This document shows positions 45,167-52,433 of a DNA stretch of 64,000 nucleotides, piece by piece. Position numbers and translations under genes: made by a program. Numbering within the stretch: the stretch's first letter is position 1; the number at the start of each line of letters is the position of its first letter. The stretch comes from Actinoplanes solisilvae. Lineage in GTDB: Bacteria > Actinomycetota > Actinomycetes > Mycobacteriales > Micromonosporaceae. The DNA lies in assembly GCF_003999975.1 (NCBI RefSeq), contig NZ_RJAC01000017.1:142953-206952 (forward strand), written 5' to 3'. Under the pieces are notes generated by a model that did no database searches, was not told the origin of the DNA, and saw only the letters and a program-made list of their open reading frames with translations.

Positions 45167-45643
45167 ATGCGCGTCTACCTGGGTTCCGACCACGCCGGTT
45201 ACGAGCTGAAGATGCACCTCGTCAACCACCTGATCAAGCAGGGCCACGACGTCGTGGACGTGGGACCGCACGTCTACGACCCGGAGGACGACTACCCGGC
45301 GTTCTGTCTGCACACCGGGGCCCAGGTCGTCGCCGACGAGGGCTCGCTGGGCATCGTGATCGGCGGCTCGGGCAACGGCGAGCAGATCGCGGCCAACCTG
45401 ATCGACGGGGTGCGTGCCGCCCTGGTCTGGCGCACCGAGATCGCCCAGCTGGCCCGGCAGCACAACGACGCCAACGTCATCGCCATCGGCGCCCGCGAGC
45501 ACACCCTCGACGAGGCGACGTCCTTCGTCGAGACGTTCCTGGCCACCCCGTTCTCGGGCAACCCGCGTCACGCCCGCCGCATCGCCCAGCTGGCCGACTA
45601 CGAGCGCAACCGCCCGACCCTGCCGCCCCTGCCAGCTAGCTGA
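45167..45643 (+). CDS. rpiB: ribose-5-phosphate isomerase B
   Basis: A 158-residue RpiB that interconverts ribose-5-phosphate and ribulose-5-phosphate in the pentose phosphate pathway. Motifs: MRVYLGSDHAGYELK, HDVVDVGPHVYDPEDDYPAF, GIVIGGSGNGEQIAANLIDG, and the catalytic/phosphate region RQHNDANVIAIGAREHT. The Cys of E. coli RpiB is replaced, as in mycobacterial-type enzymes that use Glu (SGNGEQ). The ATG follows GAGAGTGAG. Confidence 0.95.
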   Translation: MRVYLGSDHAGYELKMHLVNHLIKQGHDVVDVGPHVYDPEDDYPAFCLHTGAQVVADEGSLGIVIGGSGNGEQIAANLIDGVRAALVWRTEIAQLARQHNDANVIAIGAREHTLDEATSFVETFLATPFSGNPRHARRIAQLADYERNRPTLPPLPAS

Positions 45644-45653
45644 GCTGGGCTTA

Positions 45654-45779
45654 TGGCTCCGCTTTGCTCCGCGGCGATTTGCCCCCTGAGGCCGATGAGA
45701 TGACGCACGGTTTTTCGACGCCGCGGGGTTTGCGGCGGCGGAAAACCGCACGTCATCTCATCGACGGGCAAATCGCGGG
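45654..45779. repeat. large nested palindrome (copy A of the intergenic element)
   Basis: Nested inverted repeats fold one about 103-base structure. The outer stem is GCGATTTGCCC (45674-45684) with GGGCAAATCGC (45766-45776). Inside it, CGATGAGATGACG (45693) pairs with CGTCATCTCATCG (45751), then CGGTTTT (45708) with AAAACCG (45742), and CGCCGC (45719) with GCGGCG (45732). It begins with the same TGGCTCCGCTT segment as the element at 36182 and lies between convergent genes. Confidence 0.8.
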
Positions 45780-45801
45780 TAGTACTCGTTAATCGCGCTC
45801 G

Positions 45802-46230
45802 TCACCGATTTCGGGGGAGTTCCTCGCGGGGGACCCAGTTGCGGCGGACGATCGTCAGGTTGTGGTCGGCGTCGGCCAGGTCCTGGTCGGTGGGGCGGGC
45901 CGCGTCCCGGGCGCGCATCGCCGCGCCCACGCTGACCTGCGACGAGCCTGAGCCGACTAGGCCGCGCAGTCCCCGTTCCAGCTCCCGGTCGTCGCCCGCG
46001 GCCGCGCCCGGCACGGGGCGGCGGCCGTTGCCGTTGCGTGGTGGCCGCGCCACCCTTTCAACGGGAGCGGGAGTGGGAGCTGGACCTGGAGCTGGCACCG
46101 GGTCGGCGATGGGCTCGGTCATGGCCGCGCCCTCGGGCGGCCCGGCGGCCTCGTCGGCGCCCGGCGGCGGGGCGGGCGTGGCGGCGTGTGAGGGACGCAC
46201 GCGGCGGCGTCGGCGTTCGGGCTCACCCAT
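45802..46230 (-). CDS. conserved hypothetical, mostly disordered protein
   Basis: A 142-residue protein with a basic N-terminus (GEPERRRRRVRPSHAA), a Pro/Ala-rich middle and a more ordered C-terminus (SQVSVGAAMRARDAARPTDQ, then LTIVRRNWVPREELPR). No membrane segment and no recognised domain. Composition fits a disordered linker protein. Codon use matches the neighbours. It lies 25 bp downstream of the acetyltransferase and may be cotranscribed with it. Confidence 0.6.
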   Translation of the reverse strand: MGEPERRRRRVRPSHAATPAPPPGADEAAGPPEGAAMTEPIADPVPAPGPAPTPAPVERVARPPRNGNGRRPVPGAAAGDDRELERGLRGLVGSGSSQVSVGAAMRARDAARPTDQDLADADHNLTIVRRNWVPREELPRNR

Positions 46231-46255
46231 GCCGCCGACGCTACCGTGCGCATCG

Positions 46256-47476
46256 TCAGAACACCTCGATGGCGCTCGGCGCCCGGTGCCACCCGAAGGC
46301 CGTCGACGGCAGGTTGCCGGTGAACGTCTGGATGCGGCCCGCGGCGGCGAGCGCGGTCAGGGCCGTGCCGCCGAGGTAGGCCGCGCCCAGCTCGGTGACG
46401 CCACAGGCGAAATCGGGGGCCTCCTCGGTGCGCACGCAGGAGGCCTTGTCCTGATCGCCGACCAGCCGCCACCGGCCGCTGTTGGCCTCGAGAACCGGAT
46501 CGGTCACCTCGAACACCACGTCGACCGGCGCCGCGTAGCGCCGGGCCTCGAGCGCGGCCGGGAGGTCGACCAGCCGCACCCACAGCGCGTCGTCGTAGGT
46601 GCGGCTGAGCAGGCGCGGATCGTCGACCATGAACTGGAGCGGCTCGTCGACGGTGGCGAAGTGGTACGACGCGCTTCGCGTCAGGTCGATGTTCAGCAGG
46701 AACCGCCACAGCTCCGCGTAGACGCCGGTGTCGCCCGCGATCAGCTCGGTGACCCGCACGGCGGAGTTCGGGCCCTGCGGGGTCCAGTCGTTCTTCACGC
46801 GCCACAGGGCGTACCCGGCGGGCCCGTCCGCGGTCTCGTAGAGCACGCCGCGCAGCTCGGTGGCGCCGCCACGCTGGTCGTCGCCGTCGTCCAGCAGGTA
46901 GTCCCACCAGTAGCCGGGGCGGCTGGACCAGCCGACCCGGTGCCCGCGCTGCGCCTCGTGCACCGCGACCAGGTCCGCTCGCGCGTTCTTCGGCTCGATC
47001 AGCCGGAACCGCCCGGCCGGCGCGGCGGGCCCGGTGAGCTTGACCTCGCGACTGCGGATGTCGAAGCGCAGCCGGTGAACGGCCGGCCCGTAGCCGTAGC
47101 GCGGGTAGATCGCCGCCTCGCTGGCCCAGAGCGCCGCGACCGGTTCGCGGCCGGCGCCGGCGATATCGGTGAGCTGGCGCCGCATCATCGCGGTGAGCAG
47201 GCCCCGGCGGCGGTGCGTGGGGGAGACGGCCACGCCGGTCACGTGTGCGACCGGGATGACATTGCCCGGCACGGTCATGTCGCGCGTCTGGACGGCCGCG
47301 CTGCCGACGATCTCACCCCCGTCCTCCACGACGAGTGAGCGTTCCGGCTCGATGATCTTCTTCTCGAGATCGCGCAGCTCGTCGCTCTTGTGCTCGTTGA
47401 ACGCGTAGAGAAGGTGGTCGGCGATCGCACGCCGGTCGTTCTCGGTGGCGGCGCGCAGGCGCACGGATTGGTCCAT
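46256..47476 (-). CDS. Eis-like GNAT N-acetyltransferase
   Basis: The 406-residue protein has the tripartite Eis architecture. The N-terminal GNAT domain shows the acetyl-CoA site VTGVAVSPTHRRRGLLTAMM near residue 80. A second divergent GNAT domain and a C-terminal sterol-carrier-like domain follow, ending in a free C-terminal Phe (SAIEVF), as in Eis, where the terminal carboxylate is the catalytic base. Eis proteins acetylate aminoglycosides and other amines; the natural substrate here is unknown. The ATG at 47476 has AGGTG upstream. Confidence 0.9.
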   Translation of the reverse strand: MDQSVRLRAATENDRRAIADHLLYAFNEHKSDELRDLEKKIIEPERSLVVEDGGEIVGSAAVQTRDMTVPGNVIPVAHVTGVAVSPTHRRRGLLTAMMRRQLTDIAGAGREPVAALWASEAAIYPRYGYGPAVHRLRFDIRSREVKLTGPAAPAGRFRLIEPKNARADLVAVHEAQRGHRVGWSSRPGYWWDYLLDDGDDQRGGATELRGVLYETADGPAGYALWRVKNDWTPQGPNSAVRVTELIAGDTGVYAELWRFLLNIDLTRSASYHFATVDEPLQFMVDDPRLLSRTYDDALWVRLVDLPAALEARRYAAPVDVVFEVTDPVLEANSGRWRLVGDQDKASCVRTEEAPDFACGVTELGAAYLGGTALTALAAAGRIQTFTGNLPSTAFGWHRAPSAIEVF

Positions 47477-47579
47477 GCGCACCTGTGTAGCGGAGTCCGG
47501 CCTCGGGAGCGAATGATTTGTCGGGTCGCTACTCTCGATGTGGGCGGGGGCGACGCCCCGCCGACCGGAGGGGGAATCG

Positions 47580-48167
47580 ATGCCTGAGCAACCGCAGTGG
47601 TCGGAGCGGACGCTCGACATGCCACCGCAGGATCCCTGGGCCGACGCGCCCACGACGCCTGTGCACGGTCCGCCACCCACCGAGCAGTTTCCGGCCGCAC
47701 CCGCGCCGGACCTGCCGTTCAGCCAGGGCCGCGCTCAGGTCAGCGCGCGCCCCCGGGCCGACCACGAGCCCACCGGCACGGGCTGGCCCGGCGCCGGCGC
47801 TCCGTCGGCTCACCCCAGCATCAGCTGGAAGTGGAGCGAGCTGCGCCTGGGCGGCGAGTGGACGAGTGCCGCGGTGCTGTTCGCCTTCGTCTGCTGGGGC
47901 ATCTGGGCACTGTCGGGCGAGGGCCCGATCGGCACGCCGATGGTCGTGCTGCTCGTGACGCTCGCCGTCGCCGTCGGCGTCTTCTGCCTGGCCCGCGTCG
48001 TGGGTCACCTGGTGCTGGAGCGCCAGCTGGGCCGCGTCCGGCGCACCGCGCGCGGCTCACACCTGGTCACGGCCCTGTTCCTGGCCGGCGTCGGCGTGAC
48101 CCACCTGCAGCAGACCGAGTGGGTGATGGACGCCGTCCACTGGGTGGCCGACCTGTTCGTCAACTGA
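47580..48167 (+). CDS. membrane protein, hypothetical
   Basis: A 195-residue protein. The first 85 residues are Pro-rich and probably cytoplasmic. Two membrane helices follow (VLFAFVCWGIWALSGEG and VVLLLV-type TPMVVLLVTLAVAVGVFCLA), then a short loop and a third weaker hydrophobic stretch (HLVTALFLAGVGVTHLQ). No family recognised. CGGAGGGGG lies before the ATG at 47580, which decides the start. It ends 15 bp from the convergent SDR gene. Confidence 0.78.
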   Translation: MPEQPQWSERTLDMPPQDPWADAPTTPVHGPPPTEQFPAAPAPDLPFSQGRAQVSARPRADHEPTGTGWPGAGAPSAHPSISWKWSELRLGGEWTSAAVLFAFVCWGIWALSGEGPIGTPMVVLLVTLAVAVGVFCLARVVGHLVLERQLGRVRRTARGSHLVTALFLAGVGVTHLQQTEWVMDAVHWVADLFVN

Positions 48168-48182
48168 CGGGCCGGCGCGGTT

Positions 48183-49055
48183 CTAGCTGACGGGTTTGCC
48201 CCCGGTGATGCCAAGCACCTCGCCGGTCGTGTAACTCGACTCCGGGCTCGCGAAGTAGACGTAGGCGGACGCCAGTTCGGCCGGCTGTCCCGGCCGGCCG
48301 AGCGGCGTGTCCGCGCCGAACTTCCGCACCTTCTCGTCGACCATCGTCGCCGGGATGAGCGGCGTCCAGATCGGCCCCGGCGCCACCGCGTTGACCCGGA
48401 TGCCCTGCTCGGCGAGATCCTCGGCCAGCGCCTTGGTGAACGCGACGATGCCGCCCTTGGTGGTCGCGTAGTCGAGCAGCGCACTCGACGACTGGTACGC
48501 CTGGATCGACGCCGTGTTGATGATCGTCGCGCCGGGCCCCATGTGCGGCACCGCGGCCCGGCTGATCCAGAACATCGCGTACAGATTGGTCTTCATGACC
48601 CGGTCGAACTGCTCGGTCGTGATGTCACTGATCCCGCCCGGCTGGGCCATCTGATAGGCCGCGTTGTTCACCAGGATGTCCAGCCCGCCGAGCTCGCTCA
48701 CGGCCCGCTCGACGATCGCCTTGCAGTGCTCCTCGTCCCGGATGTCCCCCGGCACCCGTACGGCTTTCTGCCCCGCCGTCTCGATGAGCCCGGCGGTCTC
48801 GGCGGCGTCCTCTTCCTCCTCGGGCAGATAGCTGATCAGCACGTCGGCCCCTTCGCGAGCGAACGCGATGGCCACCGCCCGTCCGATCCCCGAGTCCCCA
48901 CCCGTGATGACCGCCTTCCGTCCCACCAGCCGCCCCGAGCCACGGTAGCTGTCCTCACCGTGGTCGGGGCGGTCCGGCATCGCGTTCGTCGAGCCCGGCG
49001 GCTCTTGGTTACCGCCGTCGAGTGGGGATCGGGGATACAGGTTTCTCGGGTCCAT
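48183..49055 (-). CDS. short-chain dehydrogenase/reductase
   Basis: A 290-residue classical SDR of the general-stress (YhdF/YghA-like) type. It has an N-terminal extension of about 40 residues, the NAD(P) motif VITGGDSGIGRAVAIAFARE, DILVNNAAYQ, and active-site Ser in NTASIQAYQ with Y-x-x-x-K in LDYATTKGG. The cofactor and substrate are not known. The MDPRNLYPRSP start is typical for the group; the ATG at 49106 would add 17 residues. A GGAGGG sits very close to the 49055 ATG. Confidence 0.9.
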   Translation of the reverse strand: MDPRNLYPRSPLDGGNQEPPGSTNAMPDRPDHGEDSYRGSGRLVGRKAVITGGDSGIGRAVAIAFAREGADVLISYLPEEEEDAAETAGLIETAGQKAVRVPGDIRDEEHCKAIVERAVSELGGLDILVNNAAYQMAQPGGISDITTEQFDRVMKTNLYAMFWISRAAVPHMGPGATIINTASIQAYQSSSALLDYATTKGGIVAFTKALAEDLAEQGIRVNAVAPGPIWTPLIPATMVDEKVRKFGADTPLGRPGQPAELASAYVYFASPESSYTTGEVLGITGGKPVS

Positions 49056-49083
49056 GCCCTCCGCTTGCCCGTTCAGGGCCGGT

Positions 49084-49455
49084 TCATGCGCGCGGTTCCG
49101 ATACATGAGCAGCCACGATGCGCCACCCATGTGGCAGCCGCACCCACGTCTGCGACTGACGGCCCAGCACCTCGCCGCCCGGATAGCAGAACAGGGTGTT
49201 CACCAGAGCAACCCCGTTCCCGTACGACTGAATGATCGTGTCCTTGAGGCGCCGGCCGGGCGGCAGTGGTGGTTGAGCGAGCCGCCACGCCCGTTGTTCA
49301 TCAAGACCGACCTGCTGGTCGGCGATCCCGTAGCGCACCGTCCCCTCGGCGAAGAAGCCGAGCATCGCCTCTACGTCGTTGGCGACCAGAGCCTTCTCGT
49401 ACGCCTCGAAGGCCGCTGCCACCTCGATGAGCACCTCCGGATCATCGCGTCGCAC
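49084..49455 (-). CDS. atzH: AtzH/HpxZ-like protein (SnoaL fold)
   Basis: A 123-residue NTF2-like protein matching the AtzH/HpxZ group: IEVAAAFEAYEKALVANDVE, MLGFFAEGTVRYG, VNTLFCYPGGEVLGRQSQTW, and RIVAAHVS. Family members accompany amidases in s-triazine and purine degradation, and their own activity is not settled. The GTG at 49455 starts inside the permease 3' end (14-bp overlap), so it is the last gene of the operon. Confidence 0.82.
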   Translation of the reverse strand: MRRDDPEVLIEVAAAFEAYEKALVANDVEAMLGFFAEGTVRYGIADQQVGLDEQRAWRLAQPPLPPGRRLKDTIIQSYGNGVALVNTLFCYPGGEVLGRQSQTWVRLPHGWRIVAAHVSEPRA

Positions 49456-51070
49456 TGGTGGCCCCCTCGGCCGGCACGGGCACACCGCCCTCGGGCGCCT
49501 CGGTGAAGGTGTTGCCCTCGAAGCTGTCCATCTCGTCCTGGCCCGGCACGCGCGGCACGGGCTTGCTGAGCGCGAAAAGCACGCAGACGACCGTTAGGAA
49601 CAGATATCCGAGCGTCACCTGCCCGTCCGCGTTCCACTGCACCTTCTCGGCGTGGATCAATCCGATGAAGCTGAGCACCGCGCCCGATCCCGCGAATACC
49701 GCCGCGTGCCAGAAGCGCTTGTCGATGATGAACGCGACGATCGCCCCGAGCACGAGCCCGGCCAGGATCGCCCCCTCGCCGAGCGTTCGGAGCCCGTCGT
49801 AGACCACGCCCGCCCCGGCCAGCGCGCTGGTCCCGACCTCGGCCGCCGAGGTCCCGGCGGCCGCCAGCGCGTTGTCCATCTGCCCGGTGGCCCACTGCGC
49901 GATGTTGGGGATGAGCGCCGCCACCACCGCGGCCGCGTGCGCCTTCGGGGTCGCCTGGAACGCCTGAGCGCCGATCAGCAGGCCGATGTAGAGCAGGATC
50001 GGCACGATCGCGGCCGTCGGCAGGATCGCCCCGAGCAACCCGAACAGGCCGAAAAAGCACAGCAGAGCGATCACGACGCCGGTCGCCATCGAATAGCCGG
50101 TGCGGCCGCCCGCCGCCTTCCAACCCGGGTGTCCGACATAGACGGCCGGCGGGAACGGCGAGCCGAGACACGAGCCGATCACCGCGCCGGCTCCGTCGGC
50201 CAGCAGCACACTACGAAGGTTGTAGCGATCACCGGCGGTCGCGGCGCTCTCTACGTTGGTCATCGCCTCGGTGAAGTTGTAGACGCCGAGCGGGATCGCG
50301 GTCGCCAGCAGCGGCGCCATGTCGGCCAGGCCGTCGAGGAGCAGGCCGAACTTCAGGTGCGGGAAGGCGAACGCGATGTCGCGGGCGGCCGAGGTCACGT
50401 CGGGCACCGACATGGCCCCGCCGATCCAGCCGATCGCGGTGCCGACGAGCAGCGCGGCCAGCCCGATCGGGAAGTTGTAGGGCAGTTTGACGTCGGTGAG
50501 CAGGCCGATCAGCAGCAGCCCGAAGACCGGCAGCGCGATCCACGCGTAGTTCCACATGTTCCCGGCCGGGTTCATCGAGATGAAGGTGATCGAGATGCCG
50601 GCCAGGGTGCCCAGCAGCGCTGCCTTCGGCGCATATTTGCGGATGTACGGGCCGACGAACGCCCCGATCAGCACGATGACGCCGATGATGAACGCCCACG
50701 CGATGCCCGCCGTCCAGGCCGCGACCGGGTTCTTGGTGGTCAGGTAGATCGGCAGCATGATCACGAAGATCACGATGAACATATGCGGCACGCTCGGGCC
50801 GTACGGCAGGGCGGTGACGTCGGAGCGTCCCTCGCGCGCGGCCAGCCGCCGGGCCAGGAACGTGTAGAAGATGTTGCCGGCGACCAGCGCGATGCCGAGT
50901 GCGGGCAGGATGACGCCGAAGACGTCGGCGGCCGGCATCCCGATGACGCCGATGCAGAGCCCGGTGAGGGTTAGCACGTTGACCAGGACGTTGACGCCGA
51001 AGCCGAAGAAGGCGTTCGTGTCGCCGCGAACCCAGTAGGGAAGCCGTGCCGTCGCAACTCCTGGTGTCAT
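49442..51070 (-). CDS. NCS2-like (xanthine/uracil-type) permease
   Basis: A 542-residue polytopic protein with about 12-14 hydrophobic helices. Landmarks: NAFFGFGVNVLVNVLTLTGL, EGRSDVTALPYGPSVPHMFI, GVYNFTEAMTNVESAATAGD, SCLGSPFPPAVYVGHPGWKA and GRTGYSMATGVVIALLCFFG. This fits nucleobase-cation symporter 2 relatives rather than AzgA. In this operon it is the likely importer of biuret or a related ureide (inference). Its ATG overlaps the upstream hydrolase stop (ATGA). Confidence 0.88.
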   Translation of the reverse strand: MTPGVATARLPYWVRGDTNAFFGFGVNVLVNVLTLTGLCIGVIGMPAADVFGVILPALGIALVAGNIFYTFLARRLAAREGRSDVTALPYGPSVPHMFIVIFVIMLPIYLTTKNPVAAWTAGIAWAFIIGVIVLIGAFVGPYIRKYAPKAALLGTLAGISITFISMNPAGNMWNYAWIALPVFGLLLIGLLTDVKLPYNFPIGLAALLVGTAIGWIGGAMSVPDVTSAARDIAFAFPHLKFGLLLDGLADMAPLLATAIPLGVYNFTEAMTNVESAATAGDRYNLRSVLLADGAGAVIGSCLGSPFPPAVYVGHPGWKAAGGRTGYSMATGVVIALLCFFGLFGLLGAILPTAAIVPILLYIGLLIGAQAFQATPKAHAAAVVAALIPNIAQWATGQMDNALAAAGTSAAEVGTSALAGAGVVYDGLRTLGEGAILAGLVLGAIVAFIIDKRFWHAAVFAGSGAVLSFIGLIHAEKVQWNADGQVTLGYLFLTVVCVLFALSKPVPRVPGQDEMDSFEGNTFTEAPEGGVPVPAEGATSATR

Positions 51071-51738
51071 CGCAACTCCTCGAGGGCGGAGATCAGGGTG
51101 GGGGAGTCGGCGACCCAGCCGAAGATGCCGCCCTGCGCGGCGATCATCTCCAGCCCGACGCGCTGGAACTCGGGAAAGTAGGAGCCGACGCAGTCGGCCG
51201 GCACGAGACACTCGTACCCGCGGTCATTAGCCTCGCGGACCGTGGTGTGCACGCAGACCTCGGTCGTGACGCCCGTCACCACCAGGCTGCGCGCGCCGAA
51301 CTTGTCGAGAACGTCGGACAGGTCGGTGGCGTAGAAAGCGCCCTTGCCCGGTTTGTCGACGACGACCTCGCCGTCGACGGGCTGCAACTCGTCGACGATG
51401 TCGTGGCCGTACTCCCCGCGTACGAGGATGCGGCCGAACGCGCCCGGGTCCCCGATGCGTTTCGAGGGGGCGCCCCGCCGCAGCTTGGCGGGCGGACAGT
51501 CCGACAGATCGGGTAGATGACCCTCACGGGTGTGGACGATCGGCAACCCTGCCGTTCGCCAGGCGGCCATCAGCGCGGCCAGCGGCTCGATCGCGCGGCT
51601 GAGCTGGCCGACGTCGTTGCCCAGGCTCTCGCCGAACCCGCCCGGCAGCAGGAAATCGCGCTGCATGTCGATGACCAGCAGCACCGTGCTCTCGAGATCG
51701 AAGGTGAAGGGACCCGGCTTCGCGTCGACGGTCGGCAT
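51067..51738 (-). CDS. isochorismatase-like hydrolase, second of the tandem pair
   Basis: A 223-residue cysteine hydrolase. Candidate catalytic residues are Asp24 (LLVIDMQRDF), Lys129 (VVVDKPGKGAFYA), Cys162 (VTTEVCVHTTVREANDRGYE) and Gln202 (AAQGGIFGW). It is clearly paralogous to the upstream gene, from which it is separated by 2 bp. The K-C and C-Q spacings (33 and 40) match biuret hydrolase. It may act on triuret or another ureide, giving two sequential hydrolases; that is inference. A plain duplicate biuret hydrolase is the alternative. Confidence 0.88.
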   Translation of the reverse strand: MPTVDAKPGPFTFDLESTVLLVIDMQRDFLLPGGFGESLGNDVGQLSRAIEPLAALMAAWRTAGLPIVHTREGHLPDLSDCPPAKLRRGAPSKRIGDPGAFGRILVRGEYGHDIVDELQPVDGEVVVDKPGKGAFYATDLSDVLDKFGARSLVVTGVTTEVCVHTTVREANDRGYECLVPADCVGSYFPEFQRVGLEMIAAQGGIFGWVADSPTLISALEELR

Positions 51739-51740
51739 GA

Positions 51741-52433
51741 TCACGCCTCCGTCGCCGCGATGACGTCGTCCGAGGTGGCGACGCAGCCGAAGACCCCGCC
51801 CTGCATGGTGACCATGTGCAGGGCGGCTGAGTGGTTGCCGGGATCGGTGGCCCCCGTGCAGTCGCTCAGGATCAGGCACTCGTACCCGCGGTCGTTCGCC
51901 TCGCGCATCGTCGTGTGCACGCAGACGTCAGTCGTGATGCCGGTCAGAATCAGATGCGAGATGCCGCGGGTACGCAGCACGAGGTCGAGATTGGTGGCAT
52001 AGAAGGCGCCCTTGCCCGGCTTGTCGATCACCACCTCGCCGGCCACGGGTTCGACCTCGGGCACGATCTCCCACCCGGGCTCGCCCTTGATCAGGATCCG
52101 TCCGCACGGCCCTTCCGAGCCGATTTCCGCCCCGATCCGCGCCGACCGCCACCGCTTGTTGGCCGGCAGGTCGGACAGGTTCGGGTCGTGCCCCTCCCTG
52201 GTGTGGATCACGAGCATCCCGAGCTCCCGCGCGTGCGCCAGCAGTCGCGCGGTAGCCGGCAGCCCGGCCCGGGTCAGCTCGATGTCGTAGCCCATCGAGT
52301 CGACGTAGCCGCCTTTTCCGCAGAAGTCGGTCTGCCAGTCGATGCAGATGAGCGCCGTCCGCGGCACAGGCACCGTGCCGTCGTACGGCCAGAGGTACGG
52401 GTCGGCCTTGACCGGCCCGATCGTTGCGGTCAT
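51741..52433 (-). CDS. biuH: biuret hydrolase-like isochorismatase-family enzyme
   Basis: A 230-residue cysteine hydrolase. Asp32 (ICIDWQTDF), Lys138 (VVIDKPGKGAFYA), Cys171 (TTDVCVHTTMREANDRGYE) and Gln211 (TMQGGVFGC) have intervals of 106, 33 and 40. As I recall the Rhizobium BiuH set (D36, K142, C175, Q215), these are the same intervals with a constant shift of 4. The enzyme would turn biuret into allophanate and ammonia. Its ATG shares one base with the allophanate hydrolase stop (TGATG), linking the two steps. Ureidoacrylate hydrolase is the main alternative. Confidence 0.85.
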   Translation of the reverse strand: MTATIGPVKADPYLWPYDGTVPVPRTALICIDWQTDFCGKGGYVDSMGYDIELTRAGLPATARLLAHARELGMLVIHTREGHDPNLSDLPANKRWRSARIGAEIGSEGPCGRILIKGEPGWEIVPEVEPVAGEVVIDKPGKGAFYATNLDLVLRTRGISHLILTGITTDVCVHTTMREANDRGYECLILSDCTGATDPGNHSAALHMVTMQGGVFGCVATSDDVIAATEA

